Part shown: piece after piece, positions 8,573 through 17,109 of the stretch
How the letters are laid out: the number at the start of each line of letters is the position of its first letter
Numbering within the stretch: the first letter of the stretch is position 1
NCBI GenBank assembly: GCA_037132135.1
Contig: JBAXPR010000018.1
Location: 1-41,925, forward strand
DNA from: BOG-933 sp037132135
Lineage (GTDB): Bacteria > Pseudomonadota > Alphaproteobacteria > Azospirillales > Azospirillaceae
DNA length: 41,925 nucleotides
Direction: 5' to 3'
Made by a program: the position numbers and the translations under genes
The notes under the pieces: generated by a model
The model's database searches: none
What the model was told of the DNA's origin: nothing
The model's input: the letters and a program-made list of their open reading frames with translations, nothing else

Positions 8573-11500
8573 CAGGCCCTCCCGCCGGCCGGAGACGCGT
8601 CGACGGCCGCGCCGGTATGGACCCGGAGCGCCTCGCACAGCACCTTCCGGTCGATCGGCTTGGGCACGAGATCGTTGACTCCGGCCTGCAGGTAGCGCTC
8701 GCGGTGCCCGGCCATGACGTCGGCGGTCAGCGCCAGCACCGGAATGCCGCTCCACGGACCGGGCAAGCTGCGGATCGCCCGCGTCGCCTCCTCGCCATCC
8801 ATCTCGGGCATCTGCATGTCCATCAGGACGATGTCGAGGTCGCCCGCGATCACGGCATCGAGGGCCTGGCGGCCGTTTTCCACCACCCGGACGCTGTGGC
8901 CCAGTTGCTGGAGCATCGAGCGGACCAGCATCTGATTGATCCGGTTGTCTTCGGCCAGCAGAATCTTCAGCGGTCGCGCGCCTTGACCGGCCGGCGACAG
9001 CGCGATCGGCCCCGACTCCGGCGCCGGCTCAAGCCCGGCCGCGCAGCCGAACGGCAGGACGAACCAGAAGGTCGCGCCCGCGCCGGACTGGCTGTCGACC
9101 CCGATCCGGCCGGACATCAGCTCGACCAGTTTCCTCGATATCGCGAGCCCGAGGCCGGTGCCACCGAACCGGCGGGTGGTTGTCGCGTCGGCCTGGGTGA
9201 AGGCGGTGAACAGATGGTCGCGCTGGTCGGCATCAATGCCGATGCCGGTGTCCTCGACCTCGAAACGGATCACGGCGCCGGAGGCCGCCGACACCGGTCC
9301 CGGCGGTTCGGCCAGCGAAAGCCGGACGGTGGCCGAACCATGTTCGGTGAACTTGATCGCGTTGTTCAGCAGGTTGAATAGCACCTGTTTCAGGCGGGTC
9401 GGGTCGCCGACCACGACGGCGGGGACCGCGGGAGCGATGTCGAGGGTGAGCGCCAGCCCCTTGGCCGAGGCGGTGCCCTGGCCGAGTTCGACCACCTCGC
9501 GCACGGCATCGCGCAGCCGGAACGGAGTCGCCTCGATGGCGATTTTGCCGGCTTCGATCTTTGAGATGTCGAGAATGTCGTTGAGAATGGTCATCAGGGT
9601 CTTGGTCGAGGAGCGCAGGATCGCAAGATAATCGCTCTGCACGGCGGTCAGCGATGTGCGGTAAAGCAGATCCGCCATGCCGAGCACACTGGTGATCGGG
9701 GTGCGGATCTCGTGGCTCATCATGGCCAGAAAGTCGCTCTTGGCCCGGGCCGCCTCTTCGGCGGCGCGGCGCGCCTGCCGCAGTTCCTCATCGCGGATCT
9801 TGCGCTCGGTGATATCGCGGGACGAGGCGTAAAGATAGCGCTTGCCGGCCATCTCGATGCCGCCGGCGTTGATCTCGACATCGAATTCGCTGCCGTCGCG
9901 GCGACGGTGCCGGGTCTCGAACACCGCCGGCACCCGGATCAGCGCCGCCAGCCGTTCGATCAGGCGCTCCCGGGGAATCGCGGCGTCCCAGTCGGCAATG
10001 GAGAGGCCGGCGCCCTCGCTCTCGGCATAGCCGAGCGTGCCGAGGAAGCTGCGACTCCACATCACCAGCCGGCCGTCCTCACCCAGAATATGGATGCCGT
10101 CACTGGCAAGATCGAGCAGGAGCCGGAAGCGCTCCTCGGAGAGGCCGACCCGATGAAGCAACCGGCGGCGCTCGATAATGTGGTGGGCAGTGCCGAAACT
10201 GATCAGGACGACAAAGAGAAAAAAGCCGCCGCCCAGCAGACGCGAAACCGGCAGCAGCGGTTCGGCGCGACCCCAGCCGGCCTTGGGGATCGCCGCCAGC
10301 CGCCAGGTGCCATAGGGAAAGATGACATCGGTCTCGACCGGCTTTTCCGCAAACACCGGGGCCTGGCCACGGATCATCTCGCCCTTGTCGCCGAGGCCGT
10401 CCCGGCCGCGAATCGCCACCGCGATCGGCAGATCGTCGCGCTCCAGCCCGGCCTCGGCGTAAACCGCCGGAATGTTGAGCACCACGCTGACCAGCCCGAA
10501 CAGCCGGTTTTCGCCGCCGCCGGCATCGGGAAGGAAGACCGGTTCGCGCACGATCAGGCCCGAGCCGCCCTGAATGAGGGAGATCGGTCCGTGAACCGCC
10601 GGCGCCCGGGTCTCGATCGCCCGCCGCACGGTGGGCCATTGCCAGTCGACGGCCCGATAATCGGCGCCGAGCGCGCCCTCGTTGCCGGCCAGGGGATAGA
10701 TCATGTCGAGAACCGTGCCGTGACTGACCCCGATGTTGCGGATCGCGGCGTGGCCGCGCAGCAGCACCTCGGCGGCCTTGTCGAACGCCGGTAATGTGAT
10801 GTCGCCGTGGGCGGTAATCTCGGCCACCATGCCCCGGGCCGCGAGGATCGGCCCCGTCAGGGTCCGCTCCAGCCGCAACCGGATCACATCCAGCTGGTTC
10901 TCGACCTCGGTGCGCTCCTGCCGGTCGCGCACCAGCCGCTCGCTGTCATCGGTCTGCATCACCACCGCGCCGGCCGCCAGCGACAGCAGGGAGGCCAGAG
11001 CATAGGGCGCAACCCGGCCCGCCTGCCCCCGATCGGTCAGCCGGGGCAGCGGCATGACCCCGGAGGCGTCCGAGTCACGCTGGCGGCGGCTCAGCGCAGC
11101 CGAAATCAGCAGCCAGGAGATGAAGGCGATCAGCACGCTGATGATGCCGCCGAAAACCTCGATCAACATCGCCCGGTTATCGAAATACTGGCTGTCAAAG
11201 ACCTCGGGAGAGTGGATGACCACGGTCCAGAAACGACCGCCGAAGCTCATCACCCGCTTGAACAACAACAAGGGCTGGCGCCCGCCGGAGATGACCGGGT
11301 CGACATCGTTGTCGTTGTGGAACATGACAGAGTCGGCGTCGGACTTATCGCCGTCAAAAATGATCACATCGAGATACTTGTTCTGGATGCTGAAGCCGTC
11401 CCTGATCAGGCTTTTCATAAAAAGATCCATGCGAAACGGCGCATAGATCCAGCCGAATAAATTTTCCTGGCGCTCAGCCAGCGAATCCTTGGGGGCATTA

Positions 11501-12141
11501 TTTCTATAAACCGGAACATACATCAGGAATCCGGCCCGGCTGTCGGCATCGATGTCCTGACCCGGCCTGACCTTGCCGGTGATCGTGATGCGGCCCTGGT
11601 CGCGGGCGGCCTCCATCGCGGCCCGGCGGCCCGGTTCGCTGTACTGGTCAGCGCCGACCGCCCGGCGATCGCGACCCGAGAGCGGCTCGAAATAGAGCAC
11701 CGGCGCATAGTGCTCCCGGCTGCCCTCGGGAGTGATGCGGTATTCGGTCAGGCCCTCGCGCCGCACCTCCCCCAGATAGCCCACGAGGTCCTGCGCCTTG
11801 ACACTCCGGGAAAAGCCCAGCCCTTGAAGTCCGTGCAAGGTCTGATCGAGGGCGAGTGAGCCGACGTATTTGCGCCACTCATCGTGGCCGATCGTCTGGC
11901 CGCTGGCGAACAGACCGGCGCCGCCGCGCAAAATCTGGCCGTAATTCTCCAATCGCTCGCCGATCCGGCTAAAGATATCCTGCGCCCGCACCGTGAACTC
12001 GCGATTGAGCGCGCCGTAAGATTGCTGTCGTTGGCCAATATCACACACGAAGGTAATCAGCAGGCCGATGGCCAGAACAAGGGCGGGCAGCGTCTGGGGA
12101 AGGGCCTTCCCGACCGTCACCGCCATTCTGCTCATCTTCAT
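8572..12141 (-). CDS. Hybrid sensor histidine kinase with two CHASE-like periplasmic sensor modules
   Basis: The 1189-residue protein has four predicted membrane helices (about 19-35, 328-350, 378-396, 634-652). They enclose two separate extracytoplasmic loops. The first (36-327) is a typical CHASE domain with LQGLGFSRSV, YRITPEG and YAPVLYFEPL. The second (397-633) also looks CHASE-like, with IRNIGVSHGTVLDMIYPL and PFG/PYGTWRLAAIPK-type ends. Then come PAS (670-780, RDITERK), HisKA (H810 in MMSHEIRTP), HATPase (NNAIKF, EDTGIGI, GGTGLGLAIS) and a receiver (AEDN, D1108, K1161). There is no Hpt. It is translationally coupled to the downstream kinase, whose Hpt could accept phosphate from this receiver. 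ATG 12141 is followed by in-frame ATGs at codons 3 and 6, so the exact start may be a few residues later. Confidence 0.93.
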   Translation of the reverse strand: MKMSRMAVTVGKALPQTLPALVLAIGLLITFVCDIGQRQQSYGALNREFTVRAQDIFSRIGERLENYGQILRGGAGLFASGQTIGHDEWRKYVGSLALDQTLHGLQGLGFSRSVKAQDLVGYLGEVRREGLTEYRITPEGSREHYAPVLYFEPLSGRDRRAVGADQYSEPGRRAAMEAARDQGRITITGKVRPGQDIDADSRAGFLMYVPVYRNNAPKDSLAERQENLFGWIYAPFRMDLFMKSLIRDGFSIQNKYLDVIIFDGDKSDADSVMFHNDNDVDPVISGGRQPLLLFKRVMSFGGRFWTVVIHSPEVFDSQYFDNRAMLIEVFGGIISVLIAFISWLLISAALSRRQRDSDASGVMPLPRLTDRGQAGRVAPYALASLLSLAAGAVVMQTDDSERLVRDRQERTEVENQLDVIRLRLERTLTGPILAARGMVAEITAHGDITLPAFDKAAEVLLRGHAAIRNIGVSHGTVLDMIYPLAGNEGALGADYRAVDWQWPTVRRAIETRAPAVHGPISLIQGGSGLIVREPVFLPDAGGGENRLFGLVSVVLNIPAVYAEAGLERDDLPIAVAIRGRDGLGDKGEMIRGQAPVFAEKPVETDVIFPYGTWRLAAIPKAGWGRAEPLLPVSRLLGGGFFLFVVLISFGTAHHIIERRRLLHRVGLSEERFRLLLDLASDGIHILGEDGRLVMWSRSFLGTLGYAESEGAGLSIADWDAAIPRERLIERLAALIRVPAVFETRHRRRDGSEFDVEINAGGIEMAGKRYLYASSRDITERKIRDEELRQARRAAEEAARAKSDFLAMMSHEIRTPITSVLGMADLLYRTSLTAVQSDYLAILRSSTKTLMTILNDILDISKIEAGKIAIEATPFRLRDAVREVVELGQGTASAKGLALTLDIAPAVPAVVVGDPTRLKQVLFNLLNNAIKFTEHGSATVRLSLAEPPGPVSAASGAVIRFEVEDTGIGIDADQRDHLFTAFTQADATTTRRFGGTGLGLAISRKLVELMSGRIGVDSQSGAGATFWFVLPFGCAAGLEPAPESGPIALSPAGQGARPLKILLAEDNRINQMLVRSMLQQLGHSVRVVENGRQALDAVIAGDLDIVLMDMQMPEMDGEEATRAIRSLPGPWSGIPVLALTADVMAGHRERYLQAGVNDLVPKPIDRKVLCEALRVHTGAAVDASPAGGRA

Positions 12142-12280
12142 GACCGGCCCTGACCAGAGTTCTTATTGGAGGCAAGCCGCCGGCCTGCGCAAAAAATGTC
12201 TGGCGCTTCCGGCTGATCGCCGGATTCCATTCTACTTATCATGCCCAAGGTCCGGCCAACGGTTCCTTAACGTACGACAC

Positions 12281-12303
12281 AACCGCCGCGGGGTGCGACG
12301 GTT
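12281..12303 (-). terminator. Hairpin downstream of the PilZ chemoreceptor gene (weak terminator candidate)
   Basis: On the minus strand AACCGTCGC and GCGGCGGTT can form a nine-pair stem with one G-T wobble and an ACCCC loop, 30 bases after the chemoreceptor stop. No T-tract follows, so intrinsic termination is doubtful. Confidence 0.25.
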
Positions 12304-12332
12304 TGTCCCACCGGCGCCGTCCGCTCGCCGGA

Positions 12333-15224
12333 TCAGACGTCGATGCTGAAGGCGAGACGAATGGCTCCCCAATGCCGGTCGCCGATCACCACCGGGGTAT
12401 CAACCTCCTGGATCAGGATGGTCTGGCCGGCACCCATGCTGCGATCGTAGGCCTGAAGCAGGAAGGGCCGGGTGTTGCGGCCGGCGCTGAGCCCTGCGTA
12501 ATCGTCGAAGATGCGGCGGTTGCGGCAATTGGCGGTGTTCCAGTCCCGCTCGTTTGGCCTTTGGGGATGAGAATATTTGCGGTTATGGGTGGCGATGTAG
12601 CCGTTGCGGTCGGTGGCCAGCGCGAAGACCACGCCGCCGAGGGCGGTGAGGGCCGGTTCCATGATCGGCGGCATCAGCTCGTCGAAAATCAGGGTGTGGC
12701 CGGCCATGCATTGCTGCGGGTCGGTCCCCTCGACCGGTACATAATCATGGTCGAACAGCACCTCGTGGGTCAGCCGGCCGCTGGCGATGGCGGCTTCGAG
12801 CACTTCGGCGGTTTGGCGCGCCAGCCCGGTCGCCTGCTCGATGTAGGGGCGGTAGCTCTCCTGGAGCGCCGCCAGCTTGGCGTGGAGACGGCCCCGAACC
12901 TCCTCCGCCATCTCCTCGAAAGCCAGATGGATGCCGCGGGCGCTGGGGTAGATGAAGCGCGCGGTCATGACACCGACGCCCTGGATGTCGAGGGCCATCG
13001 TTGCGCTTTGCTCCAGCCCGGCGCCCTCCTGGGGCCGGAAGAGGCAGCCGCTCTCGGACAGATCGACCAAGAGGCCGGTCACCCGCCGGCCCCGGCACTC
13101 GGCACTGGCCGGCAGCTTGACCGGCATCCGGTCCTTACCCCGGCGGTCGCCGGCCACCGACTGCCGCAGCGCCAGCGTCAGCCGCTGCTTCAGTTCCGCG
13201 ACCGCGGCGTTGGTCTCCTTGGCGTTGCGCTCGACCGCCTCGGCCAGCGATGCCGCATCGGTGGTGCGCCGGGAAATATCGGTAACGCTCTCCGAAACCC
13301 GCCCGGCCCCGGCGGCCAGATCCCGCGACTTGTCGGAGATCAGGCTGTTGGCCGCTTCCTGCTGGCCGATCGCGGTCGACACCGCGCTCGCCATCTGGTC
13401 GATATCGCCGATCGAGCGGATGACGTCGTCGATCGCTTCGATGCTGCGCCGGGCCGCGTCCTGAACATCGGCGACCTGACGGGAGATGTCGCCGGTGGCC
13501 TGGGCGGTCTGGCTGGCCAGCGACTTGACCTCCCCCGCCACCACCGCGAAGCCCTTGCCGGCGTCCCCGGCCCGCGCCGCCTCGATCGTGGCGTTGAGAG
13601 CCAGCAGATTGGTCCGGGAGGCAATCTCGGCGATCAGCTTGGCCACCGCCGCGATCCGCCCGGTGGCACCGCGCAGACCGTCCATCGCCTCGGCGACATT
13701 GCGGGCATGCTCGACGCCGCCCTTGGCAAGACGGCTCGAGGCCAGGGCCTGCCCGGAAATTTCGCGGCTGGTGGCGGCGATGCCGCCGATGACCAGCGCA
13801 ACCTCGGCGGCATCGCCGTTGGCCCGGGTTGCGACCTCGGTCACCGCCGAAGCCTCTTGGCGGATGGCGCCGACGGTGGTGGCGACCTCGACCGCGCTCT
13901 GCTCCATCACCGTGCTGCGCGCCATCAGCTGGCGCACGGCGACGGTCAGATCCTCCTCGACGTTCTGGCTCATCTCCAGCATCGCTGCCCGCATCTGCCG
14001 CTTCTGCTCCTCCTCGAAGCGCTCGCGCTCGGCGCTCATGCGGATGCGTTCGGCGAGGCGCCGCTGGAAGATGCGCATCGCCGCCATCATGGCGCTGGCC
14101 TCGTCGCGGCCGCCGAGATCGGGAATTTCGACCGACAGATCGTCGGAGGTCAGGCGGGTCATGATCTGGGTCGCCCGGGCCAGCGGCCGGCTGACCCGCA
14201 CGATCGCGATCCACCAGGCGCCGGCGGTGGCCAGGGCGGCCAGCACCATCAGACCGAGTCCCCAGACCAGAGCGGTGGATGCCGCGCTCCGGCTCGCGCT
14301 CAGCGCGGCGGCAACCGCGGCCAGCGCCTGCTTCTGGGCGCCGAGGATGGCGTCGATGCCGCCGCTGGCGGTGGCGAACCACTCGGCCGGGCTGAGCGGA
14401 TAGGGCTGGCCGGCGGCGCTGGCCTCGGCGATGCGGGCGCGCAGCGGCTCCAGCACCGCGAGATAGCGGTCCCTGATCGCAGCCACCGCCGCGGCAAAGC
14501 CCGGACCAAGATCGTCGCGATGCGCGCTCACCAGCACCCAGCCGACCTCGACATGGCCGCGGGCGCGGGCCACGGTCTCGATCTGGCCGCTGGTCATCGG
14601 CTTGCCGGCGGCGATGATGCCAGCCAGCTGGCCGCGCTCCCGGCCGGCATATTCGCTCATCCGCCACAGCGCATCCTCGATGGCGAGACCCTGGCGCACG
14701 GCGTAATCGACCCGCGGGTCGATCCCGGCACCGACCAGCGTGCGCAGATCCTGGCTGGTCATGATCAGGGCGGTGATGGCGGGAAACCACGCGGTCCGGA
14801 CCGCGGCATCGACGCTGCCACCGGCCAGGGCGCGATCGACCTCGGTGCGCAAACCATCGGTGGCAGCCCGGCTCTGCTCCACGGCCCCGAGGGCGGCGCC
14901 AAGGCGGGGGTCGGCGCCCCCGGCGGCGATCAGCGCCCGGGCCTCGGCCAGCGCCGCCATGCCCGAGCGCCGGCGGGCCTGGATGGTCTCCTTTTGCGCC
15001 GGCGTGGCGGCGCCGGGATTGGCCAGCGCGGCGTTGGTCAGACCGCGTTCGACCGCCCAGTCGCCGGCCGCGGCCAGCAGTTCTTCCGAGATCCGATTGA
15101 TGGTTTCGGCCGACGTCGCGGCGCTGAGAGTGCCAGAGGCGTCGACGAGTCGCATCGACACCAGCGCCAGCAGCAAAATCGCCAGAACGGCGGTCGACAG
15201 CACCAGCTTCAGTCTGATCGTCAC
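12333..15224 (-). CDS. Methyl-accepting chemotaxis protein with NIT-like sensor, PilZ domain and extra C-terminal sensor domain
   Basis: The 963-residue receptor has helix 1 (about 5-27), a periplasmic helical region (30-315) resembling NIT domains (GDWAVERGLTNAAL; EWFATASGGIDAI), helix 2 (318-343), HAMP (340-395) and an MCP signalling domain whose hairpin tip is RTNLLALNATIEAARAG (537-553). A PilZ domain follows (about 691-785) with both c-di-GMP motifs intact: RGKDR (RxxxR) and DLSESG (DxSxxG). A final domain of about 150 residues (HNRKYSHPQ, WNTANCRNRRIFDD, GRNTRPFLLQAY, HWGAIRLAF) looks like a soluble CACHE/PAS-type sensor. I start it at GTG 15224, with GGAG six bases upstream and the arginine-led membrane helix right after; the frame opens earlier at 15326 but that leader is unlikely. 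PilZ fusion suggests c-di-GMP tunes its signalling. Confidence 0.94.
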   Translation of the reverse strand: MTIRLKLVLSTAVLAILLLALVSMRLVDASGTLSAATSAETINRISEELLAAAGDWAVERGLTNAALANPGAATPAQKETIQARRRSGMAALAEARALIAAGGADPRLGAALGAVEQSRAATDGLRTEVDRALAGGSVDAAVRTAWFPAITALIMTSQDLRTLVGAGIDPRVDYAVRQGLAIEDALWRMSEYAGRERGQLAGIIAAGKPMTSGQIETVARARGHVEVGWVLVSAHRDDLGPGFAAAVAAIRDRYLAVLEPLRARIAEASAAGQPYPLSPAEWFATASGGIDAILGAQKQALAAVAAALSASRSAASTALVWGLGLMVLAALATAGAWWIAIVRVSRPLARATQIMTRLTSDDLSVEIPDLGGRDEASAMMAAMRIFQRRLAERIRMSAERERFEEEQKRQMRAAMLEMSQNVEEDLTVAVRQLMARSTVMEQSAVEVATTVGAIRQEASAVTEVATRANGDAAEVALVIGGIAATSREISGQALASSRLAKGGVEHARNVAEAMDGLRGATGRIAAVAKLIAEIASRTNLLALNATIEAARAGDAGKGFAVVAGEVKSLASQTAQATGDISRQVADVQDAARRSIEAIDDVIRSIGDIDQMASAVSTAIGQQEAANSLISDKSRDLAAGAGRVSESVTDISRRTTDAASLAEAVERNAKETNAAVAELKQRLTLALRQSVAGDRRGKDRMPVKLPASAECRGRRVTGLLVDLSESGCLFRPQEGAGLEQSATMALDIQGVGVMTARFIYPSARGIHLAFEEMAEEVRGRLHAKLAALQESYRPYIEQATGLARQTAEVLEAAIASGRLTHEVLFDHDYVPVEGTDPQQCMAGHTLIFDELMPPIMEPALTALGGVVFALATDRNGYIATHNRKYSHPQRPNERDWNTANCRNRRIFDDYAGLSAGRNTRPFLLQAYDRSMGAGQTILIQEVDTPVVIGDRHWGAIRLAFSIDV

Positions 15225-15646
15225 CGGACACTCCAGGATCTCGGCCCGGAGGGAAGGCAGGGCCATGCCGCTACTCTGATCGCGTCGCCGTGGCGGCGTC
15301 AATGAAAGAGTCCTGCCGATAACCAAGTATCAACCCGAAGATATTGCGCTACCCCGCCGACTGCGAACGGTCTTTGCTGTGATCAATCAGGGGTTCTCTC
15401 TGGCCCCTTATTCAATGCTTTGCAAACGAAGCAGTCGACTGGGGCGGGGCAGCCGACAGGATAATGAATTTTGGGCTGGATTTATTGAAGCCGAGCCCTC
15501 ACCACCCGTGGCAGTGAGGGCAGCGGCGGCACGGGGTCGCCCGGGGGCGCCGCGCCGCCGCGGGCACAAAACGCGAGACCGGACGGTTCCGCCCGGTCTC
15601 GCGTTCCACGCCAGGAGCGATCATCCGCGGATGGCTGCGGTGATCC
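15225..15646. other. Intergenic region between chemoreceptor and 52-residue protein
   Basis: This 422-base stretch has no gene that I can support. The part near 15330-15490 is less GC-rich and probably carries the chemoreceptor promoter, but I find no convincing -35/-10 pair. The part near 15490-15560 is very GC-rich. The only clear element is the minus-strand terminator at 15568-15604. Confidence 0.6.
15568..15604 (-). terminator. Rho-independent terminator of the 52-residue protein gene
   Basis: ACGCGAGACCGG (15571-15582) and CCGGTCTCGCGT (15593-15604) form a perfect 12-bp stem with a ten-base loop. Read on the minus strand the stem is followed by TTTT. It lies 42 bases past the stop of the small gene, which supports that gene being expressed. 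Confidence 0.65.
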
Positions 15647-15805
15647 TTACTTCTGCGACCACCAGACGCGCTCGGAACGGCCGGACTGGCGCGCCTGACC
15701 TTCGCGGCTCAGACGTTCGGCCTCTTCGCGGGCGCCGCCCTGAATCTTGGTCGCGACGGAGCTGAGAATATCCCAGGCAAGCGGACGGCGAGTCTCGACA
15801 GCCAT
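15647..15805 (-). CDS. 52-residue basic protein of unknown function
   Basis: The frame is open back to 15934, but the gene most likely starts at ATG 15805. GGAGG lies eight bases upstream there, and the earlier part is AT-rich intergenic DNA with an unlikely composition. The product begins MAVETRRPLAWDILSSVATK and continues with a charged, probably helical segment (GGAREEAERLSREG) and a basic tail ending RVWWSQK. It has no signal peptide or membrane helix, so it is cytoplasmic if made. A strong ribosome binding site, a dedicated perfect-stem terminator and an AT-rich upstream region all argue that it is real. I recognise no family. It lies alone between the chemoreceptor and the DedA gene, separated from each by about 400 bases. 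Confidence 0.7.
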   Translation of the reverse strand: MAVETRRPLAWDILSSVATKIQGGAREEAERLSREGQARQSGRSERVWWSQK

Positions 15806-16211
15806 ACTGAAGTCCTCCACGGGTTCAAACGTTGATGGCTGACTATAGGGGCGTTTCCGGGGGAATATCCAGGACAAAATCGTGATGTGCGACATTCCGT
15901 CACAACATAAACCGACATTTTTGGCAGTAATCATTGTTTACGATTGATTAACCATTGGCTTGAGCAGCGGAATTCCTACCCGGTTATTGGATTAACATTT
16001 GGTTATCATCCCGTCATCCTCAGGAAAATCCCGATATTCGTCGGGCATCATGGGGTTCAGACCGCTTTTGGCGCGACTGTCCGATGATCCCGCTGAGGAC
16101 TCGTCAAGACTTGACTGAACCCGGCTCGCGGTGACCGGCCGATTCACTTTCCGGGGGTCCTGGGGTCCGCCCACGGCGCCCCCGGGCACCCGGCTATAAC
16201 CTTACGTAGTT
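15806..16211. other. AT-rich intergenic region upstream of the 52-residue protein gene
   Basis: These 406 bases contain no supported gene. The stretch 15880-16015 is markedly AT-rich for this genome and probably holds the promoter of the small gene on the minus strand. It contains TTAA-N7-TTAT (15992-16006, plus strand) and TTAA-N7-TAAAC (15936-15951, minus strand), each close to the CtrA consensus TTAA-N7-TTAAC but neither exact. The part from 16040 to 16211 shows nothing clear. Confidence 0.45.
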
Positions 16212-16865
16212 CTACAGATCCGCCGGGCGATCAAGCGGCCCGGGCAACGCCCGCTCGGCCTCGAGCTGCAACCGCGCCTCGTGGCGGCGGACGAACAGAC
16301 CGCCGCCGACCATCACCGCCGCCGCCGCCACCAGCGCAAAGATGCCGAGCGGCCCGAACAGCCGGTGCACTTCATCGCCCAGCAGGTAGGCACCGAAGCC
16401 GAACAGCGCGGCCCAAACGATGCCGCCGCTGGCGTTGAAAACCAGGAACTTGAGGAACGGCATCCGGTTGACCCCGGCCAGAAACGCGGCCAGGATGCGC
16501 AGCAAGGCGACAAAGCGGCCGAAAAACACCACCTTGCCGCCATGGCGGAGGAACAGGTACTGGCCGAGCTTGAGCCGGCCCTCGGTCAGCCGGATGAAAC
16601 GGCCATAGGTCAGCGCCAGCGGAAAACCGATATGGCGGCCGAGCCAGAAGCCGGCGTTGTCGCCGAGAATGGCGCCGCCGGCGGCGGCGGCGACGACCAG
16701 CCCGATGTCGAGCCGGTGGGTGGTGCCGGCATATATCGCGGCGATCACCAGCGTCGTCTCGCCGGGCAGCGGTATGCCCATGCTTTCGAGCGCGACGATC
16801 ACCGCGACAAACCAGTAGCCGTAGCGGGCGATGAGATCGGGCAGCGTGTCGATGAGCGCGGACAT
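16212..16865 (-). CDS. DedA-family (SNARE-associated/VTT domain) inner-membrane protein
   Basis: The 217-residue polytopic protein carries DedA hallmarks: ESMGIPLPGETTLVIAAIYAG near residues 27-47, GDNAGFWLGRHIG, then GRFVALLRILAAFLAG with its conserved arginines, and FNASGGIVWAALFGFGAYLLG. The family acts in membrane homeostasis; several members are implicated in flipping phospholipids or undecaprenyl phosphate across the inner membrane and in proton-dependent envelope stress tolerance. The start at ATG 16865 gives the standard length; the frame remains open to 17207 but that extension has no family features and would run into the divergent lysK gene. The C-terminal tail of about 30 residues is cytoplasmic and charged. 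It is separated from lysK by a 244-base divergent region in which I see no clear promoter. Confidence 0.93.
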   Translation of the reverse strand: MSALIDTLPDLIARYGYWFVAVIVALESMGIPLPGETTLVIAAIYAGTTHRLDIGLVVAAAAGGAILGDNAGFWLGRHIGFPLALTYGRFIRLTEGRLKLGQYLFLRHGGKVVFFGRFVALLRILAAFLAGVNRMPFLKFLVFNASGGIVWAALFGFGAYLLGDEVHRLFGPLGIFALVAAAAVMVGGGLFVRRHEARLQLEAERALPGPLDRPADL

Positions 16866-17109
16866 CAAGGGGGCGTCGGCTCCGGAGTGGTCAGGGCCAG
16901 GGCAACTGAGCCAGGCCACCGGCCCGACCCTTGGTACAGTAGCGTGCGAACCCGGCTCCGGCCATCGGGTTTTCTCCTGACCCGGCGCGGAGGAAGCCCT
17001 TGACTCGCCGCCGCCGCTGTGACCCAGTCGCGCCCGGAACCGCCCCAAACCAGCCGTTTTCCGTCCCCGGCCCGGCGCGGGGACGACTGTCCAACAAGAG
17101 ACCGCCGCG

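Noticed and set aside
8573..8755. N-terminal extension of the second hybrid kinase to 8755
   Set aside because: The added residues are Arg/Ala/Gly-rich out-of-frame sequence of the upstream receiver; ATG 8572 with GGGAGG and TGATG coupling is better.
12303..15305. A 1000-codon plus-strand open frame opposite the PilZ chemoreceptor
   Set aside because: Antisense shadow; the minus frame has all chemoreceptor motifs.
16160..16200. GC-rich repeats (GGGTCC, CCGGG) downstream of dedA as a terminator
   Set aside because: Stems are only five bases with two-base loops and no T-tract.
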